35,958 bases of DNA from CAYHWW01 sp964360145 (GTDB taxonomy: Bacteria; Bdellovibrionota; UBA1018; CAYHWW01). Shown here piece by piece: positions 1-6,522 of the stretch. The stretch's first letter is position 1. Each line of letters begins with the position of its first letter. Location of the stretch: positions 1-35,958 of the forward strand of contig CAYHWW010000019.1 in NCBI GenBank assembly GCA_964360145.1, written 5' to 3'. The position numbers and the translations under genes are program-made. The notes beneath the pieces were generated by a model that was not told the DNA's origin, searched no databases, and worked only from the letters and a program-made list of their open reading frames with translations.

Positions 1-269
1 GATGCAATGTAATCGGGGCGAAACTCGACGGCGGGCCCCGACAGATCCCGAGCAAGGCTAAGCATGAATCGAGCTGTTTCCTCTGGGTGCGGAAGGGCAT
101 CAACTGAGCTGATGTCTGTTGCTTCCATGTATCCAAAAAGGCGCCCGCCGTTTTGTGCAACGGCGTGCTCATAAAACTCCTGAATGTTTAAACAAGCAGC
201 ATGGGCGGGAAGCGCTGCTCCAAAAATCAGGACGGCAGGAATAATTTTTTTCAAACGAGTAATAATCAT
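1..269 (-). CDS. Secreted protein of unknown function, C-terminus beyond window edge
   Basis: Reading leftward from an ATG at 269-267, the frame stays open to the window edge (89 codons). A GGAGG Shine-Dalgarno sits a few bases upstream, which supports this start. The N-terminus is a typical Sec signal peptide: a basic start (MIITRLKK), a hydrophobic core (IIPAVLIFGAALP) and an AHA-A cleavage site near residue 23. The mature part visible contains a Cys and the stretch GGRLFGYMEATD. I recognise no family. The gene faces away from brnT and shares a promoter region with it. The product is probably periplasmic or exported. Confidence 0.6.
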   Translation of the reverse strand, partial: MIITRLKKIIPAVLIFGAALPAHAACLNIQEFYEHAVAQNGGRLFGYMEATDISSVDALPHPEETARFMLSLARDLSGPAVEFRPDYIA

Positions 270-292
270 GGGGCCTCCAAAACGAAGCATGT

Positions 293-322
293 AGTATACT
301 AATTCAGTACGAATTAAAGCAA
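293..322 (-). promoter_or_regulatory. Predicted sigma70-type promoter for the leftward secreted-protein gene
   Basis: On the minus strand, a -35 TTGCTT (322-317), an 18-bp spacer and a -10 TATACT (298-293) lie about 24 bp before the start codon. The -10 overlaps a perfect 10-bp palindrome, TAGTATACTA (292-301). This is prediction from sequence only. Confidence 0.45.
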
Positions 323-343
323 AATCTAAACAGATTATAATCT
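314..343 (+). promoter_or_regulatory. Predicted brnTA promoter with palindromic operator over the -10
   Basis: TTAAAG (314-319), a 16-bp spacer and a consensus -10 TATAAT (336-341) face brnT. The -10 lies inside a perfect 12-bp palindrome, AGATTATAATCT (332-343). Antitoxins of this type usually repress their own operon by binding short palindromes, so this is a plausible BrnA operator. It overlaps the divergent promoter at 293-322. Confidence 0.45.
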
Positions 344-449
344 ATATAAATCATACAGTTATGATGCACACCCGAGAATAAGAGTGGTTCTCTTCTATGA
401 GAACGCAGCATGGGTTGAATTAGTATATACAATAGCATACAATAGAGCT

Positions 450-731
450 GTGCAGTTCGAATGGGACGAAGACAAAAATCAATCCAACTTCCGAAAGCAC
501 ACCATCTGGTTTGAAGAAGCCCAGACGGTTTGGGCCGATCCGGCTGCTGAGGAATTCTTCGACCCAGAGAGTAGTGAAGACGAAGATCGATTCATTCGCA
601 TCGGTTACTCAACGGCCGAACAAGTCCTGCTCGTGGTTTTTTGTGAACGAGAAGACGGCAAGACCGTCCGAATTATCAGTGCTCGAAGGGCGACGCCAAA
701 AGAGCGGAGGCAATATGAAGAAGGAATATGA
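450..731 (+). CDS. brnT: BrnT-family ribonuclease toxin
   Basis: The product is about 93 residues from a GTG at 450; an upstream ATG at 384 is in frame but would add 22 residues that do not look like BrnT. The N-terminus QFEWDEDKNQSNFRKH and the C-terminal RIISARRATPKERRQYE match the BrnT pattern: FEWDexK near the start and an R-rich end following the last strand. BrnT toxins are small RelE-fold RNases that cut mRNA and stop translation; BrnA binds and silences them. The next gene overlaps the 3' end by 17 nt and encodes the expected antitoxin. GTG is chosen by family length; its Shine-Dalgarno is poor, so the start is less certain than the identity. Confidence 0.8.
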   Translation: MQFEWDEDKNQSNFRKHTIWFEEAQTVWADPAAEEFFDPESSEDEDRFIRIGYSTAEQVLLVVFCEREDGKTVRIISARRATPKERRQYEEGI

Positions 732-966
732 TCTAAAGAAGTTAAAGCGGCGCCCTGGGGCTGCCAAGGTTGATGCAGCGGCAGCGAAAACACCGATCAG
801 CATCCGCCTGGATGGCTCCGTTCTCGCCGCAATTAAAACCGAAGCGGACCGCTTGGGGATTCCCTACCAGACTTTCATTTCTAGCCTGCTGCATCGCTAC
901 ACGCACGGTGAGCTGATGGATAAGAAGGCCGTGGATCTGGCTAAGAGTTTGAAGGAAAGCGCTTAA
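715..966 (+). CDS. brnA: BrnA/CopG-type antitoxin
   Basis: An 83-residue protein from an ATG at 715, preceded by GGAGG at 706-710. It starts inside the last codons of brnT, as expected for a coupled toxin-antitoxin pair. The N-terminal basic segment (KKEYDLKKLKRRPG) is followed by a ribbon-helix-helix-like region: strand ISIRLDGSV, then helices around LAAIKTEADRLGIPYQTFISSLLHRYTHG. In this family the basic N-terminal half blocks the toxin and the RHH half binds the operator. An in-frame upstream ORF is only read-through of the brnT region in another frame. Assignment to BrnA rather than generic CopG rests mainly on the brnT partner. Confidence 0.75.
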   Translation: MKKEYDLKKLKRRPGAAKVDAAAAKTPISIRLDGSVLAAIKTEADRLGIPYQTFISSLLHRYTHGELMDKKAVDLAKSLKESA

Positions 967-1138
967 GCGTCTGACGGACGAAGCCCTCGGAAATGTCGAT
1001 GGCTCGTCCGGCCTGTTTGTAGCCTCCAAATCGCTCCCACAGCGTCCGCAGCTGCTCCATGGTAAGCGCCTTCGGCTCCGGCCAAGCCTTCAATCTCAAA
1101 CACCACGACCGGCCACCCAGCCCCCGGCGGCGGTTCGT
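941..1138 (-). pseudogene. Remnant of a helix-turn-helix protein
   Basis: Between in-frame stops, the minus strand reads through about 65 codons ending at 941, overlapping the 3' end of brnA. From an ATG at 1060 it encodes 39 residues, including LWERFGGYKQAGRAIDISEG and FVRQTLKR, a plausible helix-turn-helix. There is no Shine-Dalgarno before the ATG and no extended coding sequence upstream. I read it as the decayed end of a transposase or regulator gene. It could also be chance. The remainder of 967-1231 shows nothing else I can name. Confidence 0.3.
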
Positions 1139-1231
1139 CTACTTGCTCGTCTTGCGCACCACTTTAAAATCTCTATAAATTCAGATCCTTAAAAAATCTC
1201 ATGGGGAGAGGGATCGAACAGCGCTGGCGTT

Positions 1232-1597
1232 TTAATCGAAAAACCATTCGATGGGAGTAGCCCGGAACGCAAACAAAACCACGATGAGGGTCCACCCTAG
1301 AATGAAGGGGATCACTTCGGAGAAAATCCTTGGCCCCAAAGCTGAGCCACGGATGCACCACAGGAACAGCATGAGCAGTGCCGCCGCAGGAACGGCATAA
1401 ACCCCGACAGTTAAAGCCGTATAATGAATCTCAAATGGTAACGATTTAGGGTCTGGGATGTGGGGTCTTGGCCAATAGCCCAAGCGCATCTCAGCACGAG
1501 CATAGAGCCACAGGACGCCAAAAAGCCATACTAGGGGCAACATGCCCGCAATGCGCGTTACCGCTCCTGTAACCCGAGAATGACGGATGGCGCTCAT
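1232..1597 (-). CDS. Small integral membrane protein, unknown function
   Basis: The 121-residue product has three hydrophobic stretches consistent with transmembrane helices: about residues 17-33 (AGMLPLVWLFGVLWLYA), 60-83 (ALTVGVYAVPAAALLMLFLWCI) and 94-112 (VIPFILGWTLIVVLFAF). It ends IEWFFD. No catalytic motif is visible and I recognise no family. The start ATG at 1597 has only a distant GAGG upstream, so the first residues are uncertain. It stands alone in an accessory stretch, between toxin-antitoxin genes and a secreted protein transcribed the same way. Confidence 0.5.
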   Translation of the reverse strand: MSAIRHSRVTGAVTRIAGMLPLVWLFGVLWLYARAEMRLGYWPRPHIPDPKSLPFEIHYTALTVGVYAVPAAALLMLFLWCIRGSALGPRIFSEVIPFILGWTLIVVLFAFRATPIEWFFD

Positions 1598-1692
1598 GCG
1601 TTAGCCCATGACCTCAATGTTGTTGAATATCTGTTTATCCCGGCGCGTCCGGATGTAGGGCCGTCCGCTTGAAGGGAACACACGGACAACCA

Positions 1693-2109
1693 TCAATATT
1701 GGCGGTAACGCCTGCGAAGAGCAACAGTGTCACGCAATGCTTGCGCTCTGATCTCGAAAGACGTTTCTGTATTGGGCGTTAAAATTCGGGAAAAAGCGTA
1801 GTCAGCAATTGTCCAACCGTGCACGCTATCAATGAAAAGGTCATATTCTCTTAGCGCGACTTCGTGAGAATCTAAGCCGTAACGTGCTTTCCTGGCTTCG
1901 GCATACACTGCAACAACGAACCAGGGCCATATGTTGGCTCTTGTGCATTGATTAATAAGATCCTGGCGTTGCGCATCAGTCACTGTAACCGTAGCCAGGT
2001 GTGTGTCTCCCAGTACGGCAGCATCACAATCCTGCCCGCGATCCGCTTGCGCCATAAGCGGCGCCAATAACATCGCAATAGCCAGCACTCCTCGAATACT
2101 TTTACGCAT
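1693..2109 (-). CDS. Secreted protein, unknown function
   Basis: I start at the ATG at 2109, which is preceded by GGGAGG at ideal spacing; the longer frame to 2205 lacks such a site and would bury the signal peptide. The 138-residue product begins MRKSIRGVLAIAMLLAPLMA with a cleavage site at AQA-D, a clear Sec signal peptide. The mature part has two Cys residues (CDAAVL and INQCTR), which could form a disulfide, and is Arg-rich at the C-terminus (VALRRRYRQY). No family recognised. Likely periplasmic. Confidence 0.6.
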   Translation of the reverse strand: MRKSIRGVLAIAMLLAPLMAQADRGQDCDAAVLGDTHLATVTVTDAQRQDLINQCTRANIWPWFVVAVYAEARKARYGLDSHEVALREYDLFIDSVHGWTIADYAFSRILTPNTETSFEIRAQALRDTVALRRRYRQY

Positions 2110-2214
2110 ATAGTTCCTCCCAAATGTTGCGTTGCATAACTTCGCCTGGACTAGACGCAATCGTTCACGGTCTGTAAATCTCGAAAACACAGCCACGTGC
2201 GTCAATTTTCGGCA

Positions 2215-2424
2215 TTAGGATTCTTCGTCAAGCACCCAGGATTGATCACCAGTCTCGGGGTGAGGGCCAGGTGTCTCGGGATTATTGGCTAGAAATGCAA
2301 GCACCCGGTCATGTTCATCGAGAAACCGGCCCACGGTTTCAAGGGCACCCGTGGACTCGAAGATGAAATCCTCGATCTCGCATAAACGTTTTTCATAGGC
2401 TGCCGTGAGAAATATCTTCGCCAC
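2215..2424 (-). pseudogene. ParE/RelE-like toxin, C-terminally truncated
   Basis: The gene starts at GTG 2424, 9 nt after the stop of the antitoxin gene, the usual tight toxin-after-antitoxin arrangement. The 69 residues open with MAKIFLTAAYEKRLCEIEDF, matching the first strand and helix of ParE-type toxins, then FLANNPETPGPHPETGDQSWVLDEE. Family members are usually about 90-100 residues and continue into strands ending in a GRYR..Y-type core. Those strands are missing here because the frame stops after LDEES. The toxin is probably inactive, although a short natural variant cannot be excluded. Confidence 0.55.
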
Positions 2425-2433
2425 GGCGGCATC

Positions 2434-2709
2434 TTACTTCGCGCTCTTTTTTCGCCCAGATGAAAAGCGCTCAAGCCGCGATTTGTCGCCAGGCTTGTGT
2501 TCGTAAACTTTACCAGTAAGGGCATCTGACATGCCGAGGAGGCGGCGTTGGAGGGAAAGAATCTCGCTCTGCATACCGGCGTAGAGGGCCTCGCTTAAGA
2601 GCACGATGGACTGGCCTGAGCGTCGCTGGATGCGCACCGGCTCTTTTTCCGCCTGGTCGAGGTAGTCTTTAAGCTCTGCCCTGAGTTTCTTGGGGTTGGT
2701 TTGGTTCAT
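2434..2709 (-). CDS. Phd/YefM-like antitoxin
   Basis: A 91-residue protein from the ATG at 2709; a further 15 codons upstream lie in the promoter region, so the longer frame is rejected. It has an N-terminal strand-helix region (KLRAELKDYLDQAEKEPVRI) followed by QRRSGQSIVLLSEALYAGM, the pattern of Phd/YefM antitoxins, in which PV.I.RRG....VL.S...Y is typical. The C-terminal 35 residues are basic and low in structure, as expected for a toxin-wrapping tail. A good promoter with a palindrome in its spacer lies just upstream, fitting autoregulation. Its toxin partner downstream is shortened, so it may now act alone. Confidence 0.7.
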   Translation of the reverse strand: MNQTNPKKLRAELKDYLDQAEKEPVRIQRRSGQSIVLLSEALYAGMQSEILSLQRRLLGMSDALTGKVYEHKPGDKSRLERFSSGRKKSAK

Positions 2710-2725
2710 AAATAGCCCCACGTAA

Positions 2726-2754
2726 AGTGTACCATAAGGTGTACACCTATTCAA
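2726..2754 (-). promoter_or_regulatory. Promoter of the Phd-like antitoxin gene with operator in the spacer
   Basis: Minus strand: -35 TTGAAT (2754-2749), exactly 17 bp, then -10 TACACT (2731-2726), predicting a transcript start about 10 nt before the ATG. The spacer holds a perfect 10-bp palindrome GGTGTACACC (2738-2747), and GTGTAC recurs at 2727-2732. A bound antitoxin there would block RNA polymerase. Confidence 0.55.
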
Positions 2755-2891
2755 GGAACGGCTTCGAACACCTCAGTCAGCGATTCTGCCGTACAAACCC
2801 CGATCAAGGCGCCCCGCGATTGACGACATTCAACAGTCGCTGCGACTATCCCCCTTGCTCATCAACAAGAGGTGTTGGTATAAGCTCTCCC

Positions 2892-3161
2892 ATGCCCCTC
2901 TACCCTTACGAATGTGAAAAGTGCGCTGGAACCTTTGAAGAGATACAAAAGTTCGCTGATGTGCCCCTGACCATCCACGAAGGGTGTGGCGGTGCCGTGC
3001 ATCGACTCCTGGGCCGCCCTTCCTTCGAGTTCAAGGGCGCTGGTTTCTACACCAATGACTACAAAAAGAAAGCCGCGGCTCCAGCTCCAGCTGCGGTAGC
3101 AGCCAGCGGCGCTGGCCAAGCCCCCAGCACTGCCTGCCCTAAGCCGGGTTGCGCTAACTAG
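2892..3161 (+). CDS. FmdB-family zinc ribbon protein
   Basis: An 89-residue protein beginning MPLYPYECEKCAGTFEEIQK, the hallmark of FmdB-type regulatory zinc ribbons, then VPLTIHEGCGGAVHRLLG, GPSFEFKG-like core and GFYTNDY. The C-terminal 30 residues are Ala/Pro-rich low complexity ending in CPKPGC. The first zinc knuckle (C8, C11) is intact; the second is H29 and C32 rather than the usual two cysteines. The function of the family is poorly defined; the old link to formamidase regulation is weak. A possible promoter TTGCTC (2855-2860), 18 bp, TATAAG (2879-2884) would start transcription at or near the ATG, so the mRNA may be nearly leaderless. Confidence 0.75.
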   Translation: MPLYPYECEKCAGTFEEIQKFADVPLTIHEGCGGAVHRLLGRPSFEFKGAGFYTNDYKKKAAAPAPAAVAASGAGQAPSTACPKPGCAN

Positions 3162-3187
3162 TCGCTGTGCGGCGCGTCGCAGGTATT

Positions 3188-3493
3188 TTAGTGGTGGGGG
3201 ATGACCGCAAGGACGGTGATCTGTTTGGCGTAGGGGCCGTAGCACCAAAGAATGCGATGGGCCTGGGGCGTATTATTTTGAGCGTAAGAGCTAAAAATCT
3301 CAGCCCGATAAACGGCATCGAGATTTTTCATGGAGTGGGACTTGAGCCCGGGGTGATTCGGATTTTCGGCCAAATGCCGAAGCGCTTTTTTGATCTGCTT
3401 GACCAAGCCCTGGCGCGACCGACCGCGTTCGATCTCTTTGATTTGTGATTCGGCGGTATCGAGAAATAGGAGTTCAAAGCTTCTCGTCGTCAT
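3188..3493 (-). CDS. RelE/ParE-superfamily toxin
   Basis: A 101-residue protein from ATG 3493; an in-frame TTG two codons earlier is less likely. It contains the typical order for this toxin group: an N-terminal strand (SFELLFLDTAESQIKEIE), a long helix, GLKSHSMKNLDAVYRAEI in the middle, and the C-terminal RILWCYGPYAKQITVLAVIPHH, matching the R.fW.YGP...IT...I.PH pattern of RelE/ParE-type RNase or gyrase toxins. Its start lies 20 nt inside the end of an AbrB-like antitoxin frame, so the two were once a coupled pair. Which cellular target it hits cannot be told from sequence. Confidence 0.65.
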   Translation of the reverse strand: MTTRSFELLFLDTAESQIKEIERGRSRQGLVKQIKKALRHLAENPNHPGLKSHSMKNLDAVYRAEIFSSYAQNNTPQAHRILWCYGPYAKQITVLAVIPHH

Positions 3494-3716
3494 TATCAAG
3501 CCATTTTTTCGGAATCTTCTTTACTCGTCCGGCTTTGAAAGCTTCGACAGAGCCTTTGAGCATTTGGATGAGTTTGGCATCTTCCGCGGAAACGACCTGT
3601 TGCGGAACAAGCTTAATCGTTCCGTCTTCTTCACGCTCCCACGTAAATGAATCTACGCCGTCGCAGGCTTCTTTCGGGAGCGTGATGCGATTTCGAGCAT
3701 CAATATCGAGGCGGTC
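3474..3716 (-). pseudogene. AbrB/SpoVT-type antitoxin frame lacking a start codon
   Basis: The minus strand encodes 80 codons ending at 3474 that include LDIDARNRITLPKEACDGVD, the swapped-hairpin AbrB/SpoVT DNA-binding core, then a W-E-R-E-E strand and an acidic tail. The frame is bounded upstream by the TGA stop of the desaturase gene at 3719-3717, and no ATG, GTG or TTG occurs before the conserved core. The first available ATG is far downstream. The gene therefore appears to have lost its first few codons where it joins the desaturase, or to start at a rare ATT. The downstream toxin start overlaps it by 20 nt. Confidence 0.55.
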
Positions 3717-4634
3717 TCAGCCTGCGATGCGCTTCTTTTCCAGCGTCGCCAGCGGCGGCTGCTTGAGGTCCCGCACCACGCCCAGCCAGGAGAGAGCCTT
3801 CAATACATAGTAACTCATGTCGATTTCCCACCAGAAAAAGCCCTGGCGGGCGGTGGCCTGGTAGCAGTGGTGATTGTTGTGCCAGCCCTCACCCATGGTG
3901 AGTAAGGCCAAGAACCAGTTGTTGCGGCTCTCGTCGCCGGTTTCGTAGCGCTTGCGCCCGAACACGTGTGAGAGCGAGTTGATGGTGAAAGTGCCGTGCC
4001 ACAACAGCGTGGTGCTCGTGAAGAAGCCCCAGATCAGAGCGGCGGGCCCCCCCAGAAGATAGAAGAGCGAAGCGAAAATCATGCTCGGCAGTAGATAATA
4101 TTTATTTAGCCAGAGCAGCTCGGGGTACTTGGCGAGATCAGGCACGAGATCCATCCTGGTCGATTCGTAGTCCTTCACCATGATCCAACCAGTGTGGGAC
4201 CACCAGAATCCGTCGAGCACGGGGGAGTGAATATCCTCGGGCTTATCTGAATACTTGTGATGGTGGCGGTGGTTGGCCGCCCACCACAGAACCCCTTTTT
4301 GCATTGAGAGAGTGCCCAGGAGCGCCATGAAAAACTGAGTGACGCGGCCCATCTTATAAGTGCGGTGGGAAAAATACCTGTGGTAGCCCGCCGTGATGCC
4401 AAACATGCGCAGGTAGTACATGCCGACGCAGAGGGCAACCATGCCCCAGGTGAAAGGCACGAAGAACACACCTAAAATGCCGATGAGGTGCGCGCCTACG
4501 TAGGGGATGACCCCGACCCAAGAGATGTCCCTCCAAAAGCTGCGGGAGCCGTAGGTGGCAGCTTCATGGGGGTCGTGACTGGGAACTTCGCCGAGGGCAG
4601 TGATGGAAGTGGCGGCGGATAAATTCATGGTCAT
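3717..4634 (-). CDS. Acyl-lipid/acyl-CoA delta-9-type fatty acid desaturase
   Basis: A 305-residue membrane di-iron desaturase with all three histidine boxes: HRYFSH (85-90), HRHHH (122-126) and HNNHH (252-256), plus the conserved HGTFTINSLSH (213-223). Hydrophobic segments flank the boxes (about 40-75, 180-212). Such enzymes insert a cis double bond into fatty acyl chains using O2 and electrons from ferredoxin, cytochrome b5 or similar donors, and adjust membrane fluidity. Two ATGs, at 4634 and 4628, are possible starts; neither has a strong Shine-Dalgarno. The C-terminus ends KKRIAG directly against the start-less antitoxin frame. Whether the substrate is CoA- or lipid-bound cannot be decided here. 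Confidence 0.9.
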   Translation of the reverse strand: MTMNLSAATSITALGEVPSHDPHEAATYGSRSFWRDISWVGVIPYVGAHLIGILGVFFVPFTWGMVALCVGMYYLRMFGITAGYHRYFSHRTYKMGRVTQFFMALLGTLSMQKGVLWWAANHRHHHKYSDKPEDIHSPVLDGFWWSHTGWIMVKDYESTRMDLVPDLAKYPELLWLNKYYLLPSMIFASLFYLLGGPAALIWGFFTSTTLLWHGTFTINSLSHVFGRKRYETGDESRNNWFLALLTMGEGWHNNHHCYQATARQGFFWWEIDMSYYVLKALSWLGVVRDLKQPPLATLEKKRIAG

Positions 4635-4689
4635 TCTAAAATAACCCGCGTCAATGCCGTGCGTTGTAAGACAAATGTAAGTTTCTACT

Positions 4690-4871
4690 TACTAAGGAGG
4701 CCATAAGTATCCGCACAATCTTTGGGCGATTTGGGGCTACGACTTCGCCGGACGATTCATCAAAATCCTCAAAATAGCCCTGCTATTCCTCCGGTTTTGA
4801 TGAATCGTCCGGCTCGTCTCGCTCCCAACTCGCCTCAAATCTATGTGCGGATACTTATGGCCTCCTTAGTA
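4690..4871. repeat. 182-bp imperfect palindromic element
   Basis: The ends (4690-4717 and 4844-4871) are a perfect 28-bp inverted repeat starting TACTAAGGAGGCCATAAGTA. Inside, GGACGATTCATCAAAA and its complement form a second perfect block. The arms between these blocks match imperfectly, and the tip carries AATAGC-CCT-GCTATT. The whole can fold into one long hairpin. It lies in the desaturase-regulator gap and runs 31 bp into the response regulator gene, supplying its last residues and stop. It resembles a MITE or a BIME-like repeat, but no transposase or target duplication is visible. Confidence 0.8.
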
Positions 4872-5581
4872 GGGCCTGCGCTCTCGAACCTGTACCCCGC
4901 GCCGCGCACTGTCAGAAAGTGCCGGGGTCGGCTCGGGGTCTCTTCAAAGTGTCGGCGCAACCGCCCCAGGAAGTAATCCACGGTGCGGGTTTGAGGGAGC
5001 CACTTGAAGCCCCAGACATCCTTCAGCAGGTCATCCCGCTTCACGATGGTGCCCTGTGATTGGATGAGTCTTTGAGCGAGGCGGAATTCAAGGGGGGTGA
5101 GTACGGCCCACCCCTTGGGGCCCAGCACCCTCAGGCGGGACTCTTCACAGGTCCAGAGCCCGGGGCCTAGGGGAGGGGTTGCCGTCGGTGGCGAAAAGCC
5201 GTTGCGTCTCCGTGACAGCGCACGAATGCGCGCGGCGAGTTCATTCCAGGAAAAGGGCTTGGGTAGATAGTCATCGGCGCCAGCATCCAGGCCCTCAATA
5301 AGTGAGTCAGTGTCGCCGCTGGCGGTGAGCACCAGGATCGCGCCGCTGTAGCCTTTGTGGCGCAACTCTTGGCACAGCGAGAGCCCCTCCCCATCGGGCA
5401 AATGGCGATCCAGCAGCAACAAATCAAAGTCCGGCGTTGAACCCAGATTTTTTCGGGCTTGGGCCAAGGTCGTGGCGCACACGGAAGGAATGCCAAGCTT
5501 GTTGAGAGAGATCTGTAGGGCCTCACCCAGCTTGGGTTCGTCCTCCACGAGCAACGCACGCTGGAAAAGAGCAGCAGTCAT
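4841..5581 (-). CDS. OmpR/PhoB-family response regulator
   Basis: The start is the ATG at 5581, whose bases overlap the kinase stop (ATGA); the longer frame runs into kinase sequence in another frame. The 246 residues hold a receiver domain (8-120) with acidic pair E13-D14, phospho-acceptor D58 (LLLLDRHLPDG), T86 and K108, then a winged-helix domain (about 130-235) ending in the signature TVDYFLGRLRRHFE and VRGAGYRF. On phosphorylation by the kinase it should bind DNA as a dimer. The last 13 residues after GYRF are unlike the family and are encoded by the palindromic element at 4690-4871. The regulon is unknown. Confidence 0.9.
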   Translation of the reverse strand: MTAALFQRALLVEDEPKLGEALQISLNKLGIPSVCATTLAQARKNLGSTPDFDLLLLDRHLPDGEGLSLCQELRHKGYSGAILVLTASGDTDSLIEGLDAGADDYLPKPFSWNELAARIRALSRRRNGFSPPTATPPLGPGLWTCEESRLRVLGPKGWAVLTPLEFRLAQRLIQSQGTIVKRDDLLKDVWGFKWLPQTRTVDYFLGRLRRHFEETPSRPRHFLTVRGAGYRFESAGPTKEAISIRT

Positions 5582-6495
5582 GGCAGGGGCCCCTCCAGGG
5601 TGAATGTGGCACCGCTGCCAATGCCAGCACTTTCCCCGCGGATCTTCAACCCCAGGCTCTTCCCTGCCGCCTTTGCCAGGTAAAGGCCCAGCCCCGTGCC
5701 TGCGATGGCGTGGAGGGCGTGGGTTTCCGCGCGATAAAAGCGTTTGAACAACCGTCGCGCCTCGCCAGGGGAAAACCCCCGACCCTGATCGTGGAAGCTC
5801 AGGCGCCAATATCTGCGCTCACCAGGATGCACAGCCTCGATGATTTCGTATTTCACGGAGAGCTGAGGCGTGCCTCGGGAGAATTTCCGCACATTGTCCA
5901 CGATGTTGTTGGTGATGAGCTCCAGAAAACGCGGGTCTGTTTCCACGGTGTCAGATAAACTATTTCTATTTTCATCGAAGTGCAGCTCAGCGCCGGTGCC
6001 CAGGATGGCCTGCCAGCGGGGTTGGGCATCCTCTATCCACTGCGCTAAATTCAGGGGACGCAGATTGGGTTTGCGGGCCCGCACTTCCCAGCGCGAGGTT
6101 TCCAGGATGAGGTCCACCTCGGTTTTGAGGCGGCTCAACTCAGACTCAAAAATACCCCAGAGGCGGGGCACATCCGTGGTCGTGTCGGCGTCTCTCAGAA
6201 GCGAGGCGGTGAGTTCGAGGCTTGTGATGGGGGATTTGAGCTCATGGGACACCCTGGCGAGGAACTCTGTTTGCAGCAGGTTCAGCCGCATCTCGAGAAG
6301 GAGCCGCACGAAAAAAAGCACCGTGGCGCAGAGCACCGCGACGAAGCCCAGGGAGCCCACGACGATTTTCAGCCAAGGGGTGTCCTGAAAGCGGGGGTTC
6401 TTGGCCAGGTCGACGTTCCAGGTGGCAGCAAGCCAGGTCAGCAGCATCGTGGCCATGACGAAGAGCGTGATCCAGAACCAGCGTCGTTTTTTCAT
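5578..6495 (-). CDS. Membrane-bound sensor histidine kinase
   Basis: A 305-residue kinase with two transmembrane helices (about 6-25 and 42-66) and only a very short extracytoplasmic loop, so it probably senses membrane or intramembrane cues. The HisKA box FLARVSHELKSPIT places the phosphorylated His at 84. The ATPase domain has the N box NNIVDNVRKFS (196-206), G1 DQGRG (236-240), F box FKRFYRAE and G2 GTGLG (266-270). AGGA upstream of the ATG supports the start. It overlaps the response regulator by 4 nt, so the two are translationally coupled. The divergent glycosyltransferase begins only 27 bp away. Confidence 0.9.
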   Translation of the reverse strand: MKKRRWFWITLFVMATMLLTWLAATWNVDLAKNPRFQDTPWLKIVVGSLGFVAVLCATVLFFVRLLLEMRLNLLQTEFLARVSHELKSPITSLELTASLLRDADTTTDVPRLWGIFESELSRLKTEVDLILETSRWEVRARKPNLRPLNLAQWIEDAQPRWQAILGTGAELHFDENRNSLSDTVETDPRFLELITNNIVDNVRKFSRGTPQLSVKYEIIEAVHPGERRYWRLSFHDQGRGFSPGEARRLFKRFYRAETHALHAIAGTGLGLYLAKAAGKSLGLKIRGESAGIGSGATFTLEGPLP

Positions 6496-6522
6496 GGGGA
6501 ATCCTGTAAAGCTGTCTACAGG

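Noticed and set aside
3474..4634. Desaturase-antitoxin fusion by UGA recoding
   Set aside because: The frames are continuous apart from one TGA, but no selenocysteine element is visible and the desaturase ends at a normal place.
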